This document shows, piece by piece, positions 41,701-47,148 of a stretch of 47,148 nucleotides of DNA. A model generated the notes under the pieces. It searched no databases. It was not told where the DNA came from and worked only from the letters and a program-made list of their open reading frames with translations. Position 1 is the first letter of the stretch. Each line of letters begins with the position of its first letter. The position numbers were made by a program, and so were the translations under genes. Source of the DNA: Alphaproteobacteria bacterium (GTDB lineage Bacteria; Pseudomonadota; Alphaproteobacteria; Rs-D84); the NCBI GenBank assembly GCA_024402765.1, contig JAKSTC010000006.1, positions 1 to 47,148 on the forward strand, given 5' to 3'.

Positions 41701-41820
41701 ACAAGCACATTAATTGATATTGAATCATTGGGTGAAAATGCAGAATTTCAAGCATTGTTGGAATACATAAATACAAACGATGAAGATCAAATGAAAGGGG
41801 TTTTGGGCGATGTTAAGTGA
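38719..41820 (+). CDS. MuF-type minor head protein with multiple toxin-like domains
   Basis: The 1033-residue protein starts as a MuF/SPP1 gp7 head protein (about residues 150-310; TCDVCAGLDGQVF and PPFHPNCRTVTVPYF hold the Cys/His cluster). Three further domains follow: a zincin (about 380-620; LFTHEIGHHVQ near 527, EYFAESFAAYM near 570), a second zincin (about 630-780; AIHEFAHSFT near 686, EFMAEAFTVY near 743) and a papain-like domain (about 830-1010; GSCSSAAFAYVG near 857, IGGHAAIVRK near 933). MuF proteins with C-terminal toxins are known and can be injected with DNA. The double zincin plus papain-like fold is unusual. Confidence 0.85.
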   Translation: MKPASYWNKRMEILEQSRYDGNVQSYHEIENIYRKQMAEMQKEINAWYARFANNNEINLADARKLLDAKELEELKWNVEDYIKYGTENALDPKWIKQLENASARYHISRLEALQLQIQQRAESVMAAEQDVVDERVREVYSENYYHTAFEIQRGIGIGWDLERLDERRIDNVISKPWAVDGKNFSERIWEQRDKLVNTLHQELTQSIIRGEDPERAVKTLAERMSVSQSNARRLIMTESAAMASAAQKECYKELDVEQYKIVATLDDLTCDVCAGLDGQVFKMSEYNVGTTAPPFHPNCRTVTVPYFADDADSKRAARGADGKTYLVPADTKYNEWKKAFVDGEEKPFEVDPDWKPKEPEPQPEPIELKYKFVEAKTIEEAQEFAKQFIGDGYAPHFKNDVNFKGISIEHANEINRALTDAFNRFDLPKLNGIITVSPTSAIGKKAFKDGADAVFSYSPAEGGIYINKDVVKNAKSFETYVKRSEDAWNTVINNIDKLKGADKEKALIYQKAGRDLVDGKSIKGLFTHEIGHHVQWQLLKPKEINDIGSRKSQFAPNISGYANATQGEYFAESFAAYMKGERTKLDPEFVKLLDSKQILPNVQNQQAQPKPMQFTNINGVPIVFDKSMDQPNRLESKRILEELCGEYDTRLTMVRVAKPEDKIDADGDVDFSGLMRLRSTRGAVAIHEFAHSFTISHYAKKGMYDEKTEAFWKEMQKTFRDYKKDYRFDHKVSISFYSHDDVDEFMAEAFTVYKSNQLGVQLPNEYNVNESSMKYVNRVGAIIDKYFKKPKGKLESTSNNQEPIKISKRKPVPEKASDVREKLIKDGVQVKSYKELENVLTSEEIVDKIAGGDMTKGSCSSAAFAYVGNKMGFDVRDFRGGKSREVFATNGNISKIAQLDGVTSYTEKDTNDFKAIRRLLQNVKDDKEYYLAIGGHAAIVRKIYDDSLNFHYEYLELQSRKPEENKFKRLSDDILKRRFKCQKSYTTIGIKLEMTSTLIDIESLGENAEFQALLEYINTNDEDQMKGVLGDVK

Positions 41821-42007
41821 TTTTTACAAAGATAATGAAACCGATAAAATCTGGTGGATTTTTGATACTGAAAATCGTGGCGAATATCTCTTTTCTTTTG
41901 ACAAAAAACATATTTTTAATTTCTTTCAAGATTATCCGCAGAAATTAACAAAAGAACAAAAGTTAATTTTTGATAGGGAAAATCCAGAATTGGCAAAATT
42001 AAAATAA
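41810..42007 (+). CDS. Small protein overlapping MuF, putative immunity (DUF7675-like)
   Basis: This 65-residue acidic protein (MLSDFYKDNETDKIWWIFDT) contains GEYLFSFDKKHIFNFFQDYP and LTKEQKLIFDRENPEL; I associate this pattern with DUF7675, with moderate confidence. It starts inside the last 11 nt of the MuF gene and is followed by a terminator. Toxin genes of this type are often followed by a small immunity gene, so it is a candidate immunity or toxin-holding protein. Confidence 0.65.
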   Translation: MLSDFYKDNETDKIWWIFDTENRGEYLFSFDKKHIFNFFQDYPQKLTKEQKLIFDRENPELAKLK

Positions 42008-42018
42008 AACAAATTATT

Positions 42019-42051
42019 AAAGCACCGAAATCAATCGGTGCTTTTTATTTT
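42019..42051 (+). terminator. Intrinsic terminator after MuF/immunity pair
   Basis: AGCACCGA (42021-42028) pairs with TCGGTGCT (42035-42042) and is followed by TTTTATTTT. It separates head genes from the tail fibre genes. Confidence 0.9.
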
Positions 42052-42073
42052 CCCGTGAAAAGGGGTGTAAAAA

Positions 42074-42766
42074 TTGAATTTAAAGATCCAATCACGGCAA
42101 ATTCTGCCCGCCGTGATCAATTTAAAACAATACAGTAATGATACATACCGATTGCAATTCACATTGGACACAACCGATTATGATTCTGTGAATCTGGCAG
42201 ATCTGATCCCGTATGCAATCACAAGTATTAACGATGTAATTGATGAAACCATGTTGACAAAATCATTTGATCAAGATGGCAATTTGGTTGTTACATGGGA
42301 TGTAATGAACTATTCCACAAGCCAGATCGGGCATGTTGATTATCAAATTATGTTCAAAGATACCGATCACGCGGTTTGGTACTCTTTGAAAGCAATGATG
42401 ATCGTTTCCGAAACCATTGATGCAGATGATCATATTACCGCTAATTATCCATCATTGTTGCGTCAATGGGAAAATTACATGAACCAACGTAAAGATGAAA
42501 TAGAACAATTGTTGATTAATTATACCAACGGTGTTGCCAGAATTTATATTGAATCAACCGATTCTGCATGGGTTTCTGGCGGCATTGGTTATAAATACAC
42601 AATTGAAACCGAAAATACAAACGTTGTGGGTGTATATCGCAATATTGAAGATGGTTTTGAAGAAGTGATGGTTGGTGTTACCGTAAACGAAGATGGTATC
42701 ATCCTTGAATCTTTTGAAAAATTTGATGGTTTTGTAGCGGTTTCCGCAACCATTCAAACGGAATAG
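42074..42766 (+). CDS. Tail fibre / baseplate upper protein (BppU-like)
   Basis: The 230-residue protein starts at TTG 42074 after AGGGGTG. The first 130 residues are beta-rich like BppU N-terminal domains (YRLQFTLDTTDYDSV, LVVTWDVMNYSTSQIGHVDY), which attach fibres to the baseplate. A helical linker (LLRQWENYMNQRKDEIEQLL) and a C-terminal strand domain follow. It is the first of the fibre genes. Confidence 0.7.
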   Translation: MNLKIQSRQILPAVINLKQYSNDTYRLQFTLDTTDYDSVNLADLIPYAITSINDVIDETMLTKSFDQDGNLVVTWDVMNYSTSQIGHVDYQIMFKDTDHAVWYSLKAMMIVSETIDADDHITANYPSLLRQWENYMNQRKDEIEQLLINYTNGVARIYIESTDSAWVSGGIGYKYTIETENTNVVGVYRNIEDGFEEVMVGVTVNEDGIILESFEKFDGFVAVSATIQTE

Positions 42767-42778
42767 GCGGTGTAATAA

Positions 42779-43555
42779 ATGAAAGTTCCTAAAATATCAA
42801 CATTGATGAATTCTATTGATCTATTCAAAAAGATAAACGATTTGATTGATGTTGCGCGCATGCCATTAAAAAGATCAACCGCATACGTTGTTGGTGATGT
42901 TGTACATGTATATTCATTACCATCAAATTTGTATTTAGAATGCATTCAAGCGGGTACAACATCATTCTATCTATTGAATCTATCAACAACCGTTGGTGCG
43001 GAATTAACAGATGGTACGGCAAAATGGATTGTTCGTGATATGAACGATCGCGTTCTATCAATGCAAGGTGTGGCAAATGCCGAAAAAATAATGACGGTTG
43101 ATGAAAATGGCAAGGTTGTTCCAATGGATCCGCCACAAGGCGTTCCAATTGGCATTCCGTTGTGGTTTGCAGGAAATGGAGATTTACCAGAAAACACATT
43201 GTTATGTGATGGTTCCCAATTAGACAGAACCGATTATGCAATATTGTTTGGTGTTATTGGAACATCTTTTGGTTCTGGCAATGGAAGTACAACCTTTAAT
43301 TTACCAAATCTTATTGATAAATTCATTGAAGGTTCTAATGTTGCGGGTACTATTAAAGATGCAGGATTGCCAGATATTGTATCAACGCAAGCATTTATGA
43401 TAAGTGGTGGCGGTAGTGTAACGGGTTGGTCTGGTAGTGGGTTGCGACAAAGTGCTATAACTTTTAAAGCAAGTAATTATAATTCTATTTATGGCAATTC
43501 TGACACAGTACAACCGCCCGCGGTAACGATGCGCCCGATTATTAGGTATCAATAA
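42779..43555 (+). CDS. Tail fibre with collar domain
   Basis: The 258-residue protein ends with a Phage Tail Collar domain: GIPLWFAGNGDLPENTLLCDG (about 121-141), then DYAILFGVIGTSFGSGNGSTTFNLPNL, and ends TMRPIIRYQ. The N-terminal half carries a short repeat-like module often present in fibre shafts. It probably binds the host surface, and its distal part is Gly/Ser-rich. Confidence 0.88.
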   Translation: MKVPKISTLMNSIDLFKKINDLIDVARMPLKRSTAYVVGDVVHVYSLPSNLYLECIQAGTTSFYLLNLSTTVGAELTDGTAKWIVRDMNDRVLSMQGVANAEKIMTVDENGKVVPMDPPQGVPIGIPLWFAGNGDLPENTLLCDGSQLDRTDYAILFGVIGTSFGSGNGSTTFNLPNLIDKFIEGSNVAGTIKDAGLPDIVSTQAFMISGGGSVTGWSGSGLRQSAITFKASNYNSIYGNSDTVQPPAVTMRPIIRYQ

Positions 43556-43566
43556 GGGGTAAAATT

Positions 43567-44232
43567 ATGAACGCATACAAATATAATGAAGAAACAAAAG
43601 AATACATCGGTGTTGTTTCCTGCCAATTGGATCCGATAAACACAAAGAAAACGGGTGAAAATGTTTATTTGTTGCCCGCAAATTCAACATTTGAAGAACC
43701 AACGGAAACCGAAGGTTATGCGAATGTTTTTGAAGATGGGGAATGGGTTCAATATGAAGATCATCGCGGTGAATCTTATTGGTTGCCCAATGATGATTAC
43801 ACTACACCCGCACGTAAAATGAATGAATTGGGTGAATTGCCAGAAGGTGCAACAACCGTTCAACCAATAAAACCATTATCCGTTTATAAATCCGAAAAAC
43901 GTGAAGAAATCAACCGCATTCGTGATGAAAAGGAAATGGAACCGTTGAACAATTTTGATGTGGATGTTAAATCCGCAATCCGTATTCTTTTCGTTCAGAA
44001 CCAATTATTGCGAAATGGTGGAACCATTGATTGGACAATGGCGGATAATACCGAAGAAAATGTTGATTCCGCGGATATGAATGCAATTGTAGATGCGATT
44101 GTCGAACAATCTAATCGTGTTCATAATATCGCAAATTATCTGAAAGCGCAGATTGAAGCTGCAACAACCGCCGAAGAAGTGAATGCAATCGAATGGATTG
44201 ATGAAATTCCAGAAGAACCCCCAATTGAATAA
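43567..44232 (+). CDS. Tail fibre assembly / DUF4376-like protein
   Basis: The 221-residue protein follows the fibre gene. Its C-terminal half has the DUF4376 pattern (KREEINRIRDEKEMEPL, then TIDWTMADNTEENVDSADM and AATTAEEVNAIEWIDEIP), common in proteins that assist fibre folding. The N-terminal half is a small beta domain (YKYNEETKEYIGVVSCQLDP) also typical. It has an AGGGGTAAAA ribosome site. Confidence 0.78.
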   Translation: MNAYKYNEETKEYIGVVSCQLDPINTKKTGENVYLLPANSTFEEPTETEGYANVFEDGEWVQYEDHRGESYWLPNDDYTTPARKMNELGELPEGATTVQPIKPLSVYKSEKREEINRIRDEKEMEPLNNFDVDVKSAIRILFVQNQLLRNGGTIDWTMADNTEENVDSADMNAIVDAIVEQSNRVHNIANYLKAQIEAATTAEEVNAIEWIDEIPEEPPIE

Positions 44233-44258
44233 TCAACTATTTAAAAATTTTTCTTGAT

Positions 44259-44337
44259 TTGTTACCATTTTAGATGTAAAATTTTCGTGTATACGCATTA
44301 TTAGTTAAAAATTTTACATGGGGGTTTGGTAACAATG
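44259..44337. promoter_or_regulatory. Long nested inverted repeat around start of PAS gene
   Basis: TTGTTACCA (44259-44267) pairs with TGGTAACAA (44327-44335), and ATGTAAAATTTT (44274-44285) with AAAATTTTACAT (44308-44319). The gap between the two right arms holds the GGGGGT ribosome site, and the outer arm reaches the ATG at 44335. Folded, the start would be hidden; as DNA it could be a double operator. Confidence 0.75.
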
Positions 44338-44778
44338 GAATTTTCACGTTACATGGTGGATAATGCGTTGGAACTTTTAAAACGTGATTATTACAAAATC
44401 CTATTGGTTGATCTATCAAATGATGAATATGAACCAATTATTGTTGATCAAAAAGAATGGGATAATTTGCCCAAATCTGATCAATCCATTTCCTTTTTCT
44501 TTGAATGGTTCATTGCTAGTGATGATATTCATCGCAAAGATCGTGAACCGTTTTATAGATTTGTTAATCTGGATCGTTTGCGAAAACTGTTTGATAAATC
44601 ACCGAAACCATATCATTTCATGTATAGAAGGATAATAAACGGGGATTTCAAATGGGTGATGATGCGATTGGTTCCATCAAGTCATTATTCAAAAGATCAC
44701 AAAAAGATTGTATTATACGTTAAAGACATTGATCGCGTATACACCGAAGAATATCACCATATTTTACATAGTTTATAA
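44335..44778 (+). CDS. Orphan PAS-domain protein
   Basis: The 147-residue protein is a single PAS-like domain: YYKILLVDLSNDEYEPIIV near 22-40, then the SFFFEWFIASDDIHRKDREPFYRF region and YRRIINGDFKWVMMRLVPS near 98-118, and VLYVKDIDRVY at the end. This is the layout found in front of GGDEF or kinase domains in Bacillota, but no output domain is present here. It is flanked by a long inverted repeat and a terminator, as expected for an independently expressed extra gene (moron). Confidence 0.75.
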   Translation: MEFSRYMVDNALELLKRDYYKILLVDLSNDEYEPIIVDQKEWDNLPKSDQSISFFFEWFIASDDIHRKDREPFYRFVNLDRLRKLFDKSPKPYHFMYRRIINGDFKWVMMRLVPSSHYSKDHKKIVLYVKDIDRVYTEEYHHILHSL

Positions 44779-44789
44779 TCTAGTTATTT

Positions 44790-44824
44790 ACACCATTGAA
44801 CATTTTGTTCGATGGTGTTTTTAT
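44790..44824 (+). terminator. Intrinsic terminator after PAS gene
   Basis: ACACCAT(t)GAAC pairs with (T)GTTC(g)ATGGTGT, followed by TTTTTATTT. It isolates the PAS gene from the scaffold operon. Confidence 0.88.
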
Positions 44825-44920
44825 TTCGCCGTTTTGGTATTTGTGGGCGTAAAACACAAAGTCGATTATCCGTGGACAGAACCACGAAAAAACAATGTTA
44901 TCGAAGAAAGGGTTGAAAAC

Positions 44921-45517
44921 ATGAAAAAAGAAGATTTAGTGAAATTTGGTTTGAACGAAGAAACCGCACAAAAAATTGCCGATGCGATTGCAGAAGAAAT
45001 GAAAAGTTTTATTCCGAAAAATCGTTTTGATGAAGTCAATGAAAGCAATAAAACATTAAAAGCACAGATTGCAGATCGCGATAAACAATTGGAAGATCTG
45101 AAAAAGGTTGATGCTGCGGGTTTGAATGCCAGAATTGCTGAATTGCAAGCAGAAAATAAAAAGGCAAAAGAAACCCACGATGCACAGATCAACGAAATGC
45201 GCCGTGATTATGCAATCGAAAATGCATTGCGTGATGCAAAAGCAAAAAATATCAAAGCGGTTCGCGCATTGCTGAATCTGGATGAAATCACCATTGATGG
45301 TGAAAAAATCAACGGTATTGATAAACAGATCAAGGCATTGACAGAATCCGAAGAAACCAAATTTTTATTCAATGTTTCTGATCCAAAATTTAAAGGGATG
45401 AACCCGCCGCCAAATCCCAATCATCAAGGTGATCCGAACGCAAATGTTTCTGCGGCGGCAAGTTATGCGCAAAAATATAGCGCACGTTTTGTTCCACAAC
45501 AAAACAACAATCAATAA
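44921..45517 (+). CDS. Scaffold protein (GP20-like)
   Basis: The 198-residue protein matches phage minor structural GP20/scaffold proteins, which guide procapsid assembly and leave afterwards. It is mostly coiled coil (EEMKSF...KTLKAQIADRDKQLEDLKK, AELQAENKKAKETH), then a small domain with IKAVRALLNLDEITIDGEKI near 108-128 and a flexible Pro/Asn/Gln end. Start ATG 44921 after GAAAGGGTTG. Confidence 0.9.
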   Translation: MKKEDLVKFGLNEETAQKIADAIAEEMKSFIPKNRFDEVNESNKTLKAQIADRDKQLEDLKKVDAAGLNARIAELQAENKKAKETHDAQINEMRRDYAIENALRDAKAKNIKAVRALLNLDEITIDGEKINGIDKQIKALTESEETKFLFNVSDPKFKGMNPPPNPNHQGDPNANVSAAASYAQKYSARFVPQQNNNQ

Positions 45518-45538
45518 TGAGAAAGGAAGTTATTTAAA

Positions 45539-45934
45539 ATGGCTTATGTTGTAGCAAAAGCGCAAGGCGCGAAAATTAACATTTTAGGTTCTGAAATTGG
45601 TTTGATTACCAAAACCGTTCAAGTTGCATCCGAAGGCGTTCAAGCAAACGCAGATGGTGAAAAAATTGTTCCCGCGGGTACTGTATATCCCGCAAATGAT
45701 GCAACCGCAAAAGGCATCATCTTTGAAGATGTTAATGTTACCGATGGCGATCGCGTTGCATCTTTGATCGTTGCGGGTAGAGTATTGCAAAACCGTTTGC
45801 CCGTAACCGTTGCATCCGCAGCAAAACCCGTTCTTGCAGCATTGGGCATTGTTCTGGTTGATGAACCCGAAACCAATGCAGAAGATATTGAACAACAAGA
45901 TTTGGAAGATGAAGATCCCGAAGATGAAGAATAA
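45539..45934 (+). CDS. Head decoration-like protein
   Basis: The 131-residue protein lies between the scaffold and capsid genes. It is Ala/Val-rich (IVPAGTVYPANDATAKGIIF, then LIVAGRVLQNRLPV), like head decoration proteins of this phage group, and ends in an acidic tail (EDIEQQDLEDEDPEDEE). A strong ribosome site (GAGAAAGGAAG) suggests high expression. Confidence 0.75.
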   Translation: MAYVVAKAQGAKINILGSEIGLITKTVQVASEGVQANADGEKIVPAGTVYPANDATAKGIIFEDVNVTDGDRVASLIVAGRVLQNRLPVTVASAAKPVLAALGIVLVDEPETNAEDIEQQDLEDEDPEDEE

Positions 45935-45955
45935 TAGAAAGGTTTGGTGATCCTA

Positions 45956-46990
45956 ATGGCTGATATTTTAAAACAAATTACCCCGAAAGATCGAATTGAA
46001 TTCGCTCAAAATTTTGGTATCGTTCGTAATTATGCGGGCGATGCATTATTCCCCGATATCAAAACTAAAAACATGGAAGCAGAATTTTATCGTTTGTCCA
46101 ACGGTGCAAATCTGCCCGTAATGGCATATGTTCATGGTTTGGATACCGAAGCACATATTGCATCCCGTGATGCATTTGAACGTATTGTATTTGAAAAACT
46201 TTTGATTAAACAAAAAATTAATCAAACCGAACGTGTGCAACAATTGAAAAATATGGGTGTTCTTGACGATGATGTTATCAAATATGTATTTGATGATATG
46301 GCACGTATGGCAGAAGGCGTTAAAACCCGCACCGAAGTTGCCAAAATGCAAGCATTGTCCACGGGTAGAATCATTGTTAAAGAAAATGAATTGAATTTTG
46401 CCATTGATTACGGTGTTGCATCTGGTAACAAAGTAACCAAAACTTGGAATGCTGCAAATGCAGATATTTTGGGCGATATTCAAGCAATGATGGAAATTGC
46501 ACAAGCAAAAGGACAAAAACCCAATACCATCGTTACCACTAGCAAAGTTATGAGCGCAATCCGCAAAAATCAAGGTGTTCAAACCGCGATTTATGGTGCA
46601 AACGGTGTTGGTACTTTTGTATCTAACCAACAAATCAACGATTTGATGGCATCCATGTTCGACATTCGTTTTGTTCGTGTAAACGATGAACAATATCGTT
46701 ATGAGAAAGCAAACGGAACTAAAGTTGCAGATTATTATCTTGCACGTAACAAATTCATTCTTTGTGTTGCAGATGCAAGCGGTGCAATTGGTGCGGGTTT
46801 GTGGGGCGTTACTCCCGAAGAACTCGTTGAAGCACCGTGGAGTGAAAAATCTGAACAACAATTTGTTACCATCACCCAATGGCAAACCCCCGATCCCGTT
46901 GCGGTTTGGACAAAAGCATCTGGCATGTTCATCCCCATTCTGCCGAATGTAGATGGTTTGGTTATCGCTGATATCACTTTACCCGCGTAA
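45956..46990 (+). CDS. Major capsid protein (lambda E-like)
   Basis: The 344-residue protein is a major capsid protein of the E/HK97-like fold. Family segments: TKNMEAEFYRLSNGANLPVMAYVHGLDTEA near 35-65, RIVFEKLLIKQKINQTERV, TWNAANADILGDIQAMM near 162-178, and FVTITQWQTPDPVAVWTKASG near the end. It follows decoration and scaffold genes and precedes the connector gene that crosses the contig joint. Start ATG 45956 (MADILKQITP); an upstream GTG is possible. Confidence 0.92.
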   Translation: MADILKQITPKDRIEFAQNFGIVRNYAGDALFPDIKTKNMEAEFYRLSNGANLPVMAYVHGLDTEAHIASRDAFERIVFEKLLIKQKINQTERVQQLKNMGVLDDDVIKYVFDDMARMAEGVKTRTEVAKMQALSTGRIIVKENELNFAIDYGVASGNKVTKTWNAANADILGDIQAMMEIAQAKGQKPNTIVTTSKVMSAIRKNQGVQTAIYGANGVGTFVSNQQINDLMASMFDIRFVRVNDEQYRYEKANGTKVADYYLARNKFILCVADASGAIGAGLWGVTPEELVEAPWSEKSEQQFVTITQWQTPDPVAVWTKASGMFIPILPNVDGLVIADITLPA

Positions 46991-47009
46991 TTGATCGGCG
47001 GTGATCTAA

Positions 47010-47148
47010 ATGTTCAATGATGTTGTTTTACGTTTGAATTCCCTTGGTTATACACCAACGGAAAATGATCATTGGTTGATTAATCTAATGATTCGAAAAG
47101 TTGAAAACTACATCAAAGATTTTTGCAATATTCGCGCGATCCCAAAAG
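47010..47148 (+). CDS. Head-tail connector protein, 5' part (continues at base 1)
   Basis: The gene starts at ATG 47010 after GCGGTGATC: MFNDVVLRLNSLGYTPTEND. It runs off the end in frame and matches base 1 onward through the 43-bp repeat. The helical start (WLINLMIRKVENYIKDF) is typical of YqbG/gp6-like adaptors. Confidence 0.75.
   Translation, partial: MFNDVVLRLNSLGYTPTENDHWLINLMIRKVENYIKDFCNIRAIPK
47106..47148. repeat. Terminal direct repeat (contig overlap), right copy
   Basis: Identical to bases 1-43; see the left copy. Confidence 0.9.

Noticed and set aside
46046..46885. Long minus-strand ORF (279 aa) opposite the capsid gene
   Set aside because: It is a shadow of the capsid codons; its Cys/Phe/Ile-rich sequence is low-quality and no ribosome site or homology pattern is visible. 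All sound genes are on the + strand.
1..47148. tRNA genes, integrase, att sites
   Set aside because: I looked for tRNA-like cloverleaf ends, tyrosine or serine recombinase motifs and att-like direct repeats and found none that hold up.

Overview
The window is an essentially complete tailed-phage genome of about 47.1 kb. The first 43 bases are repeated as the last 43 (1-43 = 47106-47148), and one gene reads through that joint in frame (47010 to 279), so the contig is a circular or circularly permuted map. Every gene I can support is on the + strand. The virion genes match the PBSX/XkdA-U type of contractile-tail phage: lambda-E-like capsid protein, sheath, tube, -1 frameshifted chaperone, tape measure, XkdP-U-like baseplate. 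The DNA is AT-rich. Ribosome-binding sites such as GAAAGGATGATCC, AAAGGGGTGA and GGGGTGATT match a Bacillota-type 16S tail. A secreted protein with an outer-membrane-like C-terminus beside the lysis genes hints at a diderm Bacillota (Negativicutes-like) host; that is inference. I see no integrase, tRNA or CRISPR array.

Layout on the circle: (a) 33956-47148 and 1-12782, late genes: ArpU-like regulator, late promoter, terS, intron-split terL, portal, a giant MuF protein with toxin-like domains and a small overlapping partner gene, tail fibre genes, a lone PAS-domain gene, scaffold, decoration, capsid, head-tail connectors, sheath/tube, chaperone, tape measure, baseplate, lysis genes (holin candidate, M15 peptidase, spanin candidate). 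(b) 12783-16044, a regulatory block starting from a promoter that carries a 16-bp palindrome: small unknown genes, XRE regulator, Bro-N antirepressor. (c) 16045-16543, an AT-rich locus flanked by GGTTCAAGAT iterons. (d) 16544-29773, replication and recombination: SNF2 helicase (frame broken in its Walker A), VRR-NUC nuclease, PD-(D/E)XK/Sak4 fusion, DUF669, DNA methyltransferase, family B polymerase, primase-helicase, nucleotide enzymes, amidase, ThyX. (e) 29843-33547, a nest of tiny genes, many with zinc-ribbon Cys pairs, including a Lar-like protein and a foreign-looking HNH island. (f) 33548-33955, a second iteron/AT-rich locus built like the first.

The genes fit a phage that brings its own replication (polymerase B, primase-helicase, single-strand annealing) and thymidylate synthesis, and switches on packaging and structure genes through an ArpU-like factor acting near 34.5 kb. 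Most notable: the duplicated iteron/AT-rich loci bracketing the replication block; the MuF multi-domain toxin with putative immunity gene; an orphan PAS gene behind a long nested inverted repeat; a G8 tract in the methyltransferase; a 7-nt interruption of the SNF2 Walker A; a C-terminal domain shared by antirepressor and primase; and a group I intron in terL whose splice sites can be read from the sequence.
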